Positions 1 through 8,262 of a stretch of 64,000 bases of DNA are shown here, piece after piece (position 1 is the first letter of the stretch; every line of letters begins with the position of its first letter). A program made the position numbers and the translations under genes. This stretch comes from Thalassobaculum_A sp040219615. Its GTDB lineage: Bacteria; Pseudomonadota; Alphaproteobacteria; Thalassobaculales; Thalassobaculaceae. Under the pieces are notes generated by a model that saw only the letters and a program-made list of their open reading frames with translations, was not told the origin of the DNA and made no database searches. The DNA lies in assembly GCF_040219615.1 (NCBI RefSeq), contig NZ_JAVJSE010000002.1, forward strand, positions 1 through 64,000, in the 5' to 3' direction.

Positions 1-65
1 TTCGGAAGCAGCGGCGCGATGACACGCCACTCCAGATCCGTCAGATCGTGACGACGCTTCATCAT
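1..65 (-). CDS. IS5-family transposase, N-terminal fragment (runs off window)
   Basis: Read on the minus strand from an ATG at 65 (a second ATG follows at 62), the 22 visible codons give MMKRRHDLTDLEWRVIAPLL and then P. This is the standard opening of IS5-group DDE transposases, which read RRHDLTDxEWxxIxPLLP. The rest of the gene lies left of the window, so completeness and activity cannot be judged. It sits downstream of the 3' end of the P-type ATPase gene and points away from it. Family assignment rests on this short but characteristic stretch. Confidence 0.75.
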   Translation of the reverse strand, partial: MMKRRHDLTDLEWRVIAPLLP

Positions 66-121
66 CAAGCTCCCGCAGTTTGGAAGCTTGAATCACAATC
101 AGCCCATAACGGGAATCCCCT
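1..121 (-). mobile_element. End of an IS5-type insertion sequence
   Basis: The sequence between the transposase start and about position 121 should hold the terminal inverted repeat of the element. On the minus strand it begins GGGGATTCCCGTTATGGG and continues into a GATTGTGATTCAAGC stretch before the start codon. This resembles IS5/IS427-group ends as I remember them. The exact boundary and target duplication cannot be set without the other end. Confidence 0.5.
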
Positions 122-136
122 TTATGGGTACAGAAC

Positions 137-2788
137 CTAGCGCCGGCGGGCGCCCTTCACGATCTGTCCCAGCAGCAACGGCACCAGGCTGAGGCCGAGC
201 GCGAGGCCGGCCGCCGCGGCCGATGGCGGCACCAGGGCCAGGACCGCCGCCAGCGGCGGCAGGTAGACCGCCACGCCCACCAGCGCCAAGCACAGCGCCA
301 GGGCGGCCCAGACATAGGGATTTCGGGAGACCTCATTGACCAGCAGCCCGCTGCCCCGGTCGCGCATGTTGAAGACGTGCCAGAGCTGGCCGAGCGCCAG
401 GGTGACGAAGGACACCGTGACGGCATCCTGCACCGGCATGTCGAGCCACCGGACCGCCAGCACGAACGCCCCGAGGGTGGCGGCGGTCAGCGCCGCCGCG
501 TGCCCGGCGATCGCCAGCCACTGCCGACGGCCGAGGACCTGCTCCCGCGGCGAGCGCGGCGGCCGCGCCATGACGTCGCCCTCGCCCTCGCCCGCGCCCA
601 GCGCGAAGGCCGGGAACACGTCGGTGACCAGGTTCAGGTACAGGATCTGCAGGGGAAGCAGCGGCAGCGGCATGCTCGCCAGCGCCGCGATGCCGATCAC
701 CAGGATCTCGCTGAGATTGCAGGACAGCAGGTAGACCAGGAACTTGCGGAGGTTGGCGAAGATCACCCGGCCATGCTCGACCGCCGCGACGATCGACGCG
801 AACGCATCGTCGCGCAGCACCATGTCGGCGGCCTCGCGCGCCACCTGCGAGCCGCGCTTGCCCATTGCCACGCCGATATCGGCCTTCTGCAGGGCCGGCG
901 CGTCGTTCACCCCGTCACCGGTCATCGCCACGATCTCGCCGGCCTCCTGGAACAGCCGGATCAGCTCGAGCTTCTGGGCCGGGCTGACCCGGGCGAAGAC
1001 CGCGCGGCGCATCAGGTCGCGCCGCTGATCGTCCGACAGCGCGTCGATCGCACCGAGCGCGCCACCCTCCATCGCCGGCAGGGAGTCGGGCTCCGGCAGA
1101 CCGACATGAGCGGCGATCTGGCCGGCGGTGGCGGCATGGTCGCCGGTGACCATCACCACCCGGATGCCGGCCGCCTTGCAGGCGGCGATCGCCGGCGCCA
1201 CGTCGCCGCGCGGCGGGTCCTCGAGCCCGACCAGGCCGAGCAGGGTGAGGCCGGCATAGGCCGGCTCGTCGGCGCCGTCCGCCCGCTTGCTCGCCAGCGC
1301 CAGCACCCGCAGGCCGCCATCGGCCAGCACCGACGCCCGGGCCCGCCACAGCGCGCGCTCGTCCTCCGTCATGGCGTGGTCGCCGTCGAGCGCCGCCACC
1401 GCGGTCGCTTTCGCCAGCACCGCCTCCGGCGCCCCTTTCACCGCGTACAGGAAACCGCCGTCGCGGGCATGCACGGTCGCCATCATCTTCTGGTCGGAGT
1501 CGAAGGCGTCCTCGCGCAGCTCCGGCCAGCGCGCGACCGCCGCCGCCCGGTCGAGCCCGAAGCGCGCCGCCAGCCTCAGCAGGGCGACCTCGGTCGGGTC
1601 CCCGGTCGCCTCGCCGGACTCCGACAGGCTGGCGTTGTTGCACAGCATTCCGACCTCGAGCGCCCGCCGGCCCGGCGTGCCGTCCGGGAACGGCGGCGGG
1701 TCGGCCGTCGCGCCGACCGCAAGGTCGCCCGACGGCAGGTGAAGCCGGGTGGCGGCCATGCGGTTCTCGGTCAGGGTCCCGGTCTTGTCGGTCAGGATCA
1801 CGGTGGTGGCACCCAGGGTCTCGACCGCCGACAGCCGTTCGATCAGGGCGTTGCGCCGCGCCATCCGCCACATGCCGCGCGCCAGCACCAGAGTGGTGAC
1901 CATCGGCAGCCCTTCCGGCACCGCCGCCACCGCCAGCGCGATGGCGGTCTCCAGCATCAGCAGCACCGGCTTGCCGGCGACGATCCCGGTCCCGGCGATC
2001 ACCCCCGCCAGAACGAGCGTCAGCCAGACCAGTTGCCGGCTCAGCACCTCGATCCGCCGTTCCAGCGGCGTGCGCTCGGGCTCGGCCTGCTCGACCAGGG
2101 CGGCGATCCGGCCGAGCTCGCTGCACATGCCGGTGGCGACCACGATGCCGGCGCCGCTGCCGCGGGTGACGGCGGTTCCCTGGTATGCCATGCCGGCGCG
2201 CTCGGCCAGGGCGGTCGCCGCCGGCATGGCGTCGATCCGCTTGCCGACCGGCAGGGACTCGCCGGTCAGCACCGACTCGTCGCACTGCAGCTTCGACGCC
2301 TCGATCAGCCGCAGGTCGGCCGCCACCAAGTCGCCGCCTTCCAGCAGGACCACGTCGCCGGGCACCAGGTCGCCGGCCGGGACCTCGGCGACCGCCCCGC
2401 CGCGGCGCACCCTCGCATGCTGGACCGTCAGGCTGCGCAGGGCTTCCATCGAGCGCACCGCCCGCCACTCGGTGACGAAGCCGATCAGCGCGTTGATCGC
2501 GATCACCGCCGCGATCGCCGCCGCCTCGGTCCAGTGCGCGAACGCCGCCGACAGCAGCGCCGCGGCTGCCAGCAGGGCGGTGATCAGGCTCTTGAACTGG
2601 TCGATCAGGATTCCGAGCATCGGTCGCGGCGGATGCTGCCGCAGCTCGTTGCGGCCGTGGCTGCGCCGGCGCCGGTCGACCTCCTGCGCGGCCAGTCCGA
2701 TCGCCGGATCGACGTCGAGCGCGGCGGCCACCGCCTCGGCGGGCAGGGCATGCGGCTCGACCGGTGCGCCGGGCGGACGCTCCGTCAC
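137..2788 (-). CDS. Cation-transporting P-type ATPase (P2A, Ca2+-type)
   Basis: This 883-residue integral membrane pump uses ATP hydrolysis to move a cation, probably Ca2+ or Mn2+. The actuator motif TGES lies near residue 175, the phosphorylated aspartate of DKTGTLT is residue 334, and GDGVNDAP lies near 624. The fourth membrane helix carries PEGLP near residue 290, as in SERCA-like P2A pumps. A cation-ATPase N-terminal domain and a hydrophobic C-terminal helix cluster (about 700-880) complete the usual length. The start is GTG at 2788, which overlaps the stop of the upstream alcohol dehydrogenase as GTGA, so the two are probably translationally coupled. No heavy-metal CXXC domain is present, which argues against a P1B pump. 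Confidence 0.93.
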   Translation of the reverse strand: MTERPPGAPVEPHALPAEAVAAALDVDPAIGLAAQEVDRRRRSHGRNELRQHPPRPMLGILIDQFKSLITALLAAAALLSAAFAHWTEAAAIAAVIAINALIGFVTEWRAVRSMEALRSLTVQHARVRRGGAVAEVPAGDLVPGDVVLLEGGDLVAADLRLIEASKLQCDESVLTGESLPVGKRIDAMPAATALAERAGMAYQGTAVTRGSGAGIVVATGMCSELGRIAALVEQAEPERTPLERRIEVLSRQLVWLTLVLAGVIAGTGIVAGKPVLLMLETAIALAVAAVPEGLPMVTTLVLARGMWRMARRNALIERLSAVETLGATTVILTDKTGTLTENRMAATRLHLPSGDLAVGATADPPPFPDGTPGRRALEVGMLCNNASLSESGEATGDPTEVALLRLAARFGLDRAAAVARWPELREDAFDSDQKMMATVHARDGGFLYAVKGAPEAVLAKATAVAALDGDHAMTEDERALWRARASVLADGGLRVLALASKRADGADEPAYAGLTLLGLVGLEDPPRGDVAPAIAACKAAGIRVVMVTGDHAATAGQIAAHVGLPEPDSLPAMEGGALGAIDALSDDQRRDLMRRAVFARVSPAQKLELIRLFQEAGEIVAMTGDGVNDAPALQKADIGVAMGKRGSQVAREAADMVLRDDAFASIVAAVEHGRVIFANLRKFLVYLLSCNLSEILVIGIAALASMPLPLLPLQILYLNLVTDVFPAFALGAGEGEGDVMARPPRSPREQVLGRRQWLAIAGHAAALTAATLGAFVLAVRWLDMPVQDAVTVSFVTLALGQLWHVFNMRDRGSGLLVNEVSRNPYVWAALALCLALVGVAVYLPPLAAVLALVPPSAAAAGLALGLSLVPLLLGQIVKGARRR

Positions 2789-3768
2789 GGTACGAGCACG
2801 GCGGCACCCTGGAAGCGCCCGTGCCGCAGGTCGTCGAGCGCCGCGTTCGCCTGTGCCAGGGGATAGGCGACGGTTTCGGTCCGGATCTCGACCTCCTGCG
2901 CCAGCGCGAAGAATGCGTGCCCGTCGGCCCGGGTCAGGTTGGCGACCGAGACGATTTCACGCTCCTCCCAGAGCAGCCGGTAGGGAAACGACGGGATGTC
3001 GGACATGTGGATGCCGGCGCACACCACCCTGCCGCCCTTGCTGATCGACCGCAACGCCGCCGGCACCAGGGCGCCGACCGGCGCGAACAGAATGGCGGCG
3101 TCGAGCGGCTCGGGTGGCGCCTCGTCGGACCCGCCGGCCCAGGCGGCACCCAGCCGACGGGCGAAGGCCCGGGCCTCGCCGTCGCCCGGCCGGGTGAACG
3201 CGAACACCCGCTGACCGCGCGCCGTCGCGATCTGCGCCACGATATGCGCGGCCGCGCCGAAGCCGTACAGCCCCAGGCCCCCGGCATCGCCGGCGATCCG
3301 CCACGACCGGTAGCCGATCAGGCCGGCGCACAGCAGCGGCGCGGCCTCCACGTCGCCGTAACGGTCCGGGATCGCAAAGCAGTAGTCGGCCGAGGCCCGG
3401 GCGTACTCGGCATAGCCGCCGTCGATCCGGTAGCCGGTGAAGCCGGGGTCGTCGCACAGGTTCTCGCGATCCATCCGGCAGAACCGGCAATGCCCGCAGG
3501 TGCGGCCCAGCCACGGGATGCCGACCCGCTGCCCGACGGCGAAACCGTCGACGCCCGGGCCGATCCGCTCGACCGTCCCGACGATCTCGTGGCCCGGCAC
3601 CAGCGGCAACTTCGGATCCGGCAACTCGCCGTCGACCACATGGAGGTCGGTCCGGCACACGCCGCAGGCCAGCACCTTCACGACGATCTCGCCGGGACCG
3701 GCCTCCGGATCCGGAAGATCGATCAGGCGGAGCGGCATGCCCGCCTGCTCGAGAACCATCGCCTTCAC
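2785..3768 (-). CDS. Zinc-dependent alcohol dehydrogenase family protein
   Basis: This 327-residue cytoplasmic medium-chain dehydrogenase probably oxidises alcohols or reduces aldehydes with NAD(P). The catalytic zinc site is visible as CGVCRTDLH (Cys35, Cys38) and PGHE (His60, Glu61). The structural zinc loop follows the pattern C-x2-C-x2-C-x7-C near residue 90, and a Rossmann segment GLGLYGFGAAAH follows. It belongs to the AdhP-like group; the natural substrate cannot be read from sequence. The gene overlaps the ATPase by four bases downstream and lies 33 bases from the host-attachment-type gene upstream, suggesting one transcript. Confidence 0.92.
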   Translation of the reverse strand: MKAMVLEQAGMPLRLIDLPDPEAGPGEIVVKVLACGVCRTDLHVVDGELPDPKLPLVPGHEIVGTVERIGPGVDGFAVGQRVGIPWLGRTCGHCRFCRMDRENLCDDPGFTGYRIDGGYAEYARASADYCFAIPDRYGDVEAAPLLCAGLIGYRSWRIAGDAGGLGLYGFGAAAHIVAQIATARGQRVFAFTRPGDGEARAFARRLGAAWAGGSDEAPPEPLDAAILFAPVGALVPAALRSISKGGRVVCAGIHMSDIPSFPYRLLWEEREIVSVANLTRADGHAFFALAQEVEIRTETVAYPLAQANAALDDLRHGRFQGAAVLVP

Positions 3769-3801
3769 GACCGGCGCTCCGTCGGACCGGACGGCGATCC
3801 G

Positions 3802-4245
3802 TCAGACCAGGAAGCGATCGACATGGCGGAGAACGGCGTCGGCGGGTTCCTTCGTCAGGTCGAGGTCGAGTTCCCCGACCACCCTGCCGCGCACCGCCTC
3901 CGGCATGCGCTGCCGCAACTCGCCGAGCGCCCGCGGCGGCGCGCTGACGATCAGCCGCTGGAAGTCGTCCCGGCCGGCGGCGGCCTCGAGTGCCGACGCC
4001 ACCCGGTCGACGAACCCGAGAGCGGCCTTCTCGTGCGGGGTGGTGCGCGGCTCGTAGCCGTGCCCGGGGCCGCCCTTCGCCGCGTAGCCCAGGTCGGGGC
4101 GATGCGATCCGGCCTCGTGACTGGCCGGCAGGTGATCGTCCATGGCCAGCGCATCGACCGGTGCAAGGTCGGCACCGCGACCGGTGAACGCATACACGCG
4201 GGCATGCTGATGGTCGGCGGTCAGAATCCACGTAACGGTCCGCAT
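3802..4245 (-). CDS. Host attachment family protein
   Basis: This 147-residue soluble protein matches the host attachment (PF10116-type) family: an N-terminal MRTVTWILTADHQHARVYAF segment, a polar middle with HEKAALGFVDRVASAL, then a core reading LIVSAPPRALGELRQRMP. The family was named for a proposed plant attachment role and resembles release-factor-like folds; its biochemical function is unclear. I chose the ATG at 4245 because it starts the conserved domain and follows a GAGG ribosome site; an upstream in-frame start would add 21 unconserved residues. It heads the presumed minus-strand operon with the dehydrogenase and the Ca2+ pump, and diverges from the MBL hydrolase gene. Confidence 0.8.
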   Translation of the reverse strand: MRTVTWILTADHQHARVYAFTGRGADLAPVDALAMDDHLPASHEAGSHRPDLGYAAKGGPGHGYEPRTTPHEKAALGFVDRVASALEAAAGRDDFQRLIVSAPPRALGELRQRMPEAVRGRVVGELDLDLTKEPADAVLRHVDRFLV

Positions 4246-4355
4246 GGCGAATCCTCGACAGATGACACCCCCTCGGACGACAATCGCCCCGGTCGGACCG
4301 CCCGGCATTGAGCAAGATCAACGCGCGAGGCCACCGGGTGGGGCCCGATGTCCAA

Positions 4356-5720
4356 ATGAAAGCGACACTCCAGTTTCTCGGCGGCGCCGGGACCGTCACT
4401 GGCTCGAAGTACCTGCTGCAGTCCGGGAATACCCGGGTGCTGGTGGACTGCGGCCTGTTCCAGGGCTTCAAGCAGCTTCGGCTGCGCAACTGGGCCCGGC
4501 TGCCGGTCGAGCCGTCGAGCATCGACGCGGTCGTGCTGACCCACGCCCATATCGACCACTCGGGCTATCTGCCGCGTCTGGTGCGCGACGGCTTCCGGGG
4601 ACCGATCTACGCCACCGCGGCGACCTGCGACCTCTGCGAAGTGCTGCTGCCCGACGCCGCGCACCTGCAGGAGAAGGATGCGGACTTCGCTAACCGTCAC
4701 GGCTTCTCCAAGCACCACCCGGCATTGCCGCTCTACACCGCCGCCGACGCCGCGGACGCGCTGAAGCTGCTCGAGCCCGTGCCGGACGGCGGCCCGCAGC
4801 CGGTCGCCGGGCCGTTCGCCGCGCGCTTCGATCCGGCCGGCCACATCCTGGGCGCCGCCATCGTCACGATCGGCTTCGGCGGCCGGCGGATCGTGTTCTC
4901 GGGCGATCTCGGGCGATACGACAACGCGACCATGGTCGATCCGACGCCGATCCGGCAGGCCGACTGGCTGCTGGTGGAGTCGACCTACGGCAACCGCCGC
5001 CACGACGGCGCCGACCCGGAGGACGCGCTGGCCGCCGCGATCAACCGCTCGGCGGCGCGCGGCGGCACGGTGATCATCCCGTCTTTCGCGGTCGGCCGCG
5101 CCCAGACCCTGATGTTCCACCTGCGCCGGCTGAAGGACTCCCGCCGCATCCCCGACCTGCCGGTGTTCCTGGACAGCCCGATGAGCGTCGACGCCAGCGA
5201 GCTGTTCTGCCGCGATCACCGAGCCCACAAGCTGACCGCTTCCCAGGCGCGGGCGGCCTGCTCGGTGGCGCGCTACGTCCATACCCCGGACGAGTCGAAG
5301 GCGCTGGACACCAACCCGATGCCGAAGGTGATCATCTCGGCCAGCGGCATGGCGACCGGCGGCCGCGTCCTGCACCACATCAAGCACTACGCCCCGGACC
5401 CCCGGAACATGATCCTGTTCGCCGGGTTCCAGGCCGGCGGCACCCGCGGCGACGCGATGACCGCCGGCGCCGAGACCGTGAAGATCCACGGTCAGTACGT
5501 CCCGGTGCGCGCAGAGGTCGACAACCTGCAGATGTTCTCGGCCCATGCCGACTGCGACGAGATCATGCGCTGGCTGGGAGGCTTCGAGAGCCCGCCGCGC
5601 GAGACCTTCGTGGTGCATGGCGAGCCGGCCGCGGCCGACGCGCTCCGCCACCGCGTCGAGGAAGAGCTCGGCTGGTCGTGCCACGTCGCCGAGCACGGCG
5701 AGACCGCCACTCTGGAGTAG
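4356..5720 (+). CDS. MBL-fold metallo-hydrolase with beta-CASP and RNA-binding (RMMBL) region
   Basis: This 454-residue enzyme belongs to the beta-CASP metallo-beta-lactamase group (YsfI/CPSF73-like), which usually cleaves RNA. The zinc motif is LTHAHIDHSG; further ligands lie in AGHILGAAIV, VFSGDLG and the C-terminal FSAHAD. The start at ATG 4356 gives the canonical MKATLQFLGGAGTVTGS; a TTG at 4308 would add 16 unconserved residues. The gene is divergent from the host-attachment, dehydrogenase and ATPase operon and 110 bases from it. I recall this set as recurring together in alphaproteobacterial stress islands, but its joint role is inference. It could be a nuclease or a general hydrolase. 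Confidence 0.9.
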   Translation: MKATLQFLGGAGTVTGSKYLLQSGNTRVLVDCGLFQGFKQLRLRNWARLPVEPSSIDAVVLTHAHIDHSGYLPRLVRDGFRGPIYATAATCDLCEVLLPDAAHLQEKDADFANRHGFSKHHPALPLYTAADAADALKLLEPVPDGGPQPVAGPFAARFDPAGHILGAAIVTIGFGGRRIVFSGDLGRYDNATMVDPTPIRQADWLLVESTYGNRRHDGADPEDALAAAINRSAARGGTVIIPSFAVGRAQTLMFHLRRLKDSRRIPDLPVFLDSPMSVDASELFCRDHRAHKLTASQARAACSVARYVHTPDESKALDTNPMPKVIISASGMATGGRVLHHIKHYAPDPRNMILFAGFQAGGTRGDAMTAGAETVKIHGQYVPVRAEVDNLQMFSAHADCDEIMRWLGGFESPPRETFVVHGEPAAADALRHRVEEELGWSCHVAEHGETATLE

Positions 5721-5725
5721 GCCCC

Positions 5726-6301
5726 TCAGGCCCCGCCGAGAAGCCGTGTGCGGGTTTCCTCGAACAGCGCCGGCCGGCGGGTGGCGATCGCCAGGACCAT
5801 GGCCCCTTGCAGGCTGCCGACGATGTCGGCGGCGCTGCGACCGGCGGCGGGCGGTCCGGCGCTGGGCGGCCCGGCGGCCGGCGCCGCCAGCGCCGCGGCG
5901 GTCCAGCGCAGCAGGCCGTCGAAGAACCGGCCGACCGCCTCGGCCACCGGCGCCGGCAGTTCCAGGGACTGGCTGCCGAGCACGCAGCACAGGCAGATCA
6001 GTCCCTTGTCGATCGCCGCGTGGCGGTAGACGTCGCACAGCCGCGACAGCCGCTGGCCGACGCTCTCGGCCGGGTCGTCCGGCCGGCCGAGGGCCGCCTG
6101 CATGCGCTCGGCGTAGCGCTCGACCACCGCCTCGCCGAGATCGGCCTTCTGCGGGAAATGGTAGTGCACGCTGGCGCTCTTGATGCCGACGTCGGCCGCC
6201 AGGTCGCGGAAGCTGGCGGCATCGTACCCGCCGCGCCGCATCCGCAGCTCGGCGGCGTCCAGGATCTCGGCGGCCTTTCCGGCGCGGGCATCGGTCGTCA
6301 T
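5726..6301 (-). CDS. TetR/AcrR family transcriptional regulator
   Basis: This 191-residue repressor has an N-terminal helix-turn-helix (AAEILDAAELRMRRGGYDAA, then SFRDLAADVGIKSASVHYHF) and an alpha-helical C-terminal ligand domain. I chose the ATG at 6301 over a GTG at 6307 because AGAGG lies at proper spacing only for the ATG. It is divergent from a glutathione S-transferase gene. Two copies of the 14-base palindrome CTATC-N4-GATAG lie in the shared promoter region, so it probably represses itself and the transferase until an electrophile binds. The inducer is unknown. Confidence 0.9.
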   Translation of the reverse strand: MTTDARAGKAAEILDAAELRMRRGGYDAASFRDLAADVGIKSASVHYHFPQKADLGEAVVERYAERMQAALGRPDDPAESVGQRLSRLCDVYRHAAIDKGLICLCCVLGSQSLELPAPVAEAVGRFFDGLLRWTAAALAAPAAGPPSAGPPAAGRSAADIVGSLQGAMVLAIATRRPALFEETRTRLLGGA

Positions 6302-6311
6302 GTCCACCTCT

Positions 6312-6325
6312 CTATCAGAAGATAG
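6312..6325. promoter_or_regulatory. Putative TetR operator, copy 1
   Basis: The bases CTATCAGAAGATAG form a perfect CTATC-N4-GATAG inverted repeat 11 bases upstream of the tetR start codon. An identical half-site pair with a different spacer occurs 48 bases away next to the transferase start. Position and symmetry suggest autoregulation; binding itself is inference. Confidence 0.6.
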
Positions 6326-6359
6326 GCATTGACACGAGGCTGGATGCTCTTCAGATTAC

Positions 6360-6373
6360 CTATCAACTGATAG
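6360..6373. promoter_or_regulatory. Putative TetR operator, copy 2
   Basis: The bases CTATCAACTGATAG repeat the same half-sites as copy 1, centred 48 bases from it and 36 bases before the glutathione S-transferase start codon. Being in a divergent promoter shared with the TetR gene, it is a good candidate operator for the transferase promoter. Confidence 0.6.
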
Positions 6374-6409
6374 ATAGATTAATCATCCATCACCGCCGAG
6401 GAGCCGGCC

Positions 6410-7036
6410 ATGAAGGTCTACGAGTTCAAGGGTTTCCCGAACCCCGCCCGAATCCGCATCGCGCTGGCCGAGAAGCGGCTGTTCGACGCGGTCGAGTTCG
6501 TGCATGTCGACGTGCCGGGCGGCGAGCACCGGCAGCCCGCCTTCCTGGCCAAGAACCCGTCCGGCGCGGTGCCGGTGCTGGAACTCGACGACGGCACGCT
6601 GATCTCGGAGTGCTCGGCGATCACAGAGTATCTCGACCATGCCGACGGCGATCCGGTGCTGACCGGCCGCGACGCCCGCGAGCGTGCCGTGATCCACATG
6701 ACCCAGCGCAAGATCGAGGCCGGCCTGCTGGATGCGGTCGCCGCCTTCTTCCACCACGCCACCGACGGGCTGGGCCCGGCCATCGAGACCTACCAGAACC
6801 GGGACTGGGGCCTGCGCCAGCGCGACGTGGCGGTCGCCACCATGCGCCGCATGGACGGCATGCTGGCGCATCGCGCCTACCTGGCGGCCGACCGCTTCAC
6901 GGTCGCCGACATCACCGCCATGGCCGGCTTCGCCTTCGCCGATTTCGTGAGTCTCGCGATCCCCGACGACTGTGCGAGGCTGTCGGCCTGGCGCGCACGC
7001 GTCTCGGCCCGGCCGAGCGCCGCGGTCGCCGCCTGA
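6410..7036 (+). CDS. Glutathione S-transferase family protein
   Basis: This 208-residue cytosolic enzyme has the thioredoxin-like N-terminal domain (MKVYEFKGFPNPARIRIALA, then a cis-proline NPSGAVPVLELDDG and the glutathione-binding SECSAITEYL) and an all-helical C-terminal domain with RFTVADITAMAG. It should conjugate glutathione to electrophiles; the substrate is unknown. The start at ATG 6410 follows GAGGAG. It is divergent from tetR with palindromes between them, and is followed 23 bases later by a cupin protein, so the two are probably co-transcribed. Confidence 0.92.
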   Translation: MKVYEFKGFPNPARIRIALAEKRLFDAVEFVHVDVPGGEHRQPAFLAKNPSGAVPVLELDDGTLISECSAITEYLDHADGDPVLTGRDARERAVIHMTQRKIEAGLLDAVAAFFHHATDGLGPAIETYQNRDWGLRQRDVAVATMRRMDGMLAHRAYLAADRFTVADITAMAGFAFADFVSLAIPDDCARLSAWRARVSARPSAAVAA

Positions 7037-7059
7037 CCCCGGCCGCTGGAGGCAAAGCC

Positions 7060-7737
7060 ATGGAGATCAACGCCGATTTCGACAGGCGCGTGGCCATGCA
7101 CGCCGACGAGATCGCCTGGGTCGAGTCGCCGACCGCCGGGGTCGCCCGTCGCATGCTCGACCGCATCGGCGACGAGGTGGCGCGGGCGACCAGCATCGTG
7201 CGCTACGCCCCGGACAGCCGGTTCCCGGCCCATGTCCACGGCGGCGGCGAGGAGTTCTTGGTGCTGGACGGGGTGTTCCAGGACGAGCACGGCGACTTCC
7301 CGGCCGGCACCTATGTCCGCAACCCGCCGACCTCGCGCCACAGCCCGGCCTCGGCCCAGGGCTGCACGATCATGGTGAAGCTCTGGCAGTTCGACCCGGA
7401 CGACCGGACCCATGTGGTGATCGACACCGGCAAGATCGGCGCGGTCGCCGACCCGGCGCGCCCCGGCGTGACGGTGACCCCGCTGTTCCGGGACGCCCGC
7501 GAGGACGTCCGCCTGGAGCGCTGGGCGGCCGGTGCGGCGGTCGACCTGGCCTGGGACGGCGGTGCCGAACTGTTCGTGCTGGAAGGCGGCTTCACACAGC
7601 AGGGAGAGCGCTTCCGCCGGCATTCCTGGCTGCGGCTGCCCGGCGACGGTAAGACCGTCGCCGACGCCGGTCCGGACGGGGCGGTCGTGTGGATCAAGAC
7701 CGGCCACCTGCGGTTCGTGTCGGCCCCCGGCAGGTAA
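7060..7737 (+). CDS. Double cupin protein (ChrR-like cupin)
   Basis: This 225-residue soluble protein has a clear cupin repeat: FPAHVHGGGEEFLVLDGVFQ, then GDFPAGTYVRNPP, matching the metal-binding GxHxHxxGxExFVLxG and PxGxYxxxP motifs of ChrR-type cupins. A second, less complete cupin follows (about 140-225) with LFVLEGGFTQQGERF. Proteins of this type are anti-sigma or stress-linked metalloproteins or dioxygenase-like enzymes. The start at ATG 7060 is chosen because the conserved domain begins soon after and GGAGG lies upstream. It follows the glutathione S-transferase gene and probably shares its promoter. Confidence 0.85.
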   Translation: MEINADFDRRVAMHADEIAWVESPTAGVARRMLDRIGDEVARATSIVRYAPDSRFPAHVHGGGEEFLVLDGVFQDEHGDFPAGTYVRNPPTSRHSPASAQGCTIMVKLWQFDPDDRTHVVIDTGKIGAVADPARPGVTVTPLFRDAREDVRLERWAAGAAVDLAWDGGAELFVLEGGFTQQGERFRRHSWLRLPGDGKTVADAGPDGAVVWIKTGHLRFVSAPGR

Positions 7738-7764
7738 CCCGCCGCGAGGAAGGCCACGAATGCA

Positions 7765-8130
7765 TCAGGCGTTCGCCACCGGCGCGTCCGGCGATCCCTT
7801 GAGCCTGTGGCCGACCTCGACGATCGCCTCGATCGCCGGGACCAGCTCGCCGCCGAGCGCGGTCAGCGAGTACTCGACCGATGGCGGCGAGGTCGGCTTG
7901 ACCTCGCGCCGCAGCACGCCGCGCGCCTCCAGCTCGCGCAGCCGCGCGGTCAGCACCTTCGGCGACACCGGCGGTATATCCACGCGCAGCTCGCTGAACC
8001 GGCGCGGACCGGCGCGCAGGCTCCAGATCACGTTCACCGTCCAGGCCCCGCCGATGATGCCCATGCACTCGGTCAGCGGGCAGGACGGCGGCGGCTGCGG
8101 GCTGCGGTTCCTGCGGACCTTCAACGGCAT
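7765..8130 (-). CDS. HxlR-family winged-helix transcriptional regulator
   Basis: This 121-residue DNA-binding protein matches the HxlR family: CPLTECMGIIGGAWTVNVIW, then RRFSELRVDIPPVSPKVLTA and a C-terminal YSLTALGGELVPAI. The cysteine in CPLTE is the usual redox- or electrophile-sensing position of this family. AGGAG stands six bases before the ATG. It is divergent from a second glutathione S-transferase, with a 7-4-7 imperfect palindrome directly upstream, so it probably controls that gene and itself. Confidence 0.9.
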   Translation of the reverse strand: MPLKVRRNRSPQPPPSCPLTECMGIIGGAWTVNVIWSLRAGPRRFSELRVDIPPVSPKVLTARLRELEARGVLRREVKPTSPPSVEYSLTALGGELVPAIEAIVEVGHRLKGSPDAPVANA

Positions 8131-8141
8131 CGGTCACTCCT

Positions 8142-8159
8142 GGTTACCAAACGGAAACC
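8142..8159. promoter_or_regulatory. Putative HxlR operator
   Basis: GGTTACC-AAAC-GGAAACC is a 7-4-7 inverted repeat with one mismatch, placed just upstream of the hxlR ribosome site. The surrounding 8131-8262 stretch is clearly less GC-rich than its neighbours, as expected for a divergent promoter. HxlR-type dimers usually bind such repeats; binding here is inference. Confidence 0.45.
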
Positions 8160-8262
8160 TCAATATCAGGTATCCAAATGAAATCAAGTTTAAATCGGTA
8201 ATTTCTCTCCATACCTCTTCGGCGTTCCTTCCGGGCCACCGGAGACCAACGGAGACCGAACC

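Noticed and set aside
377..2866. Long plus-strand reading frame (829 codons) opposite the P-type ATPase
   Set aside because: Its product is rich in Arg, Gln, His and Asp repeats with no domain, as expected for the complement of a high-GC gene. The minus frame holds all ATPase motifs.
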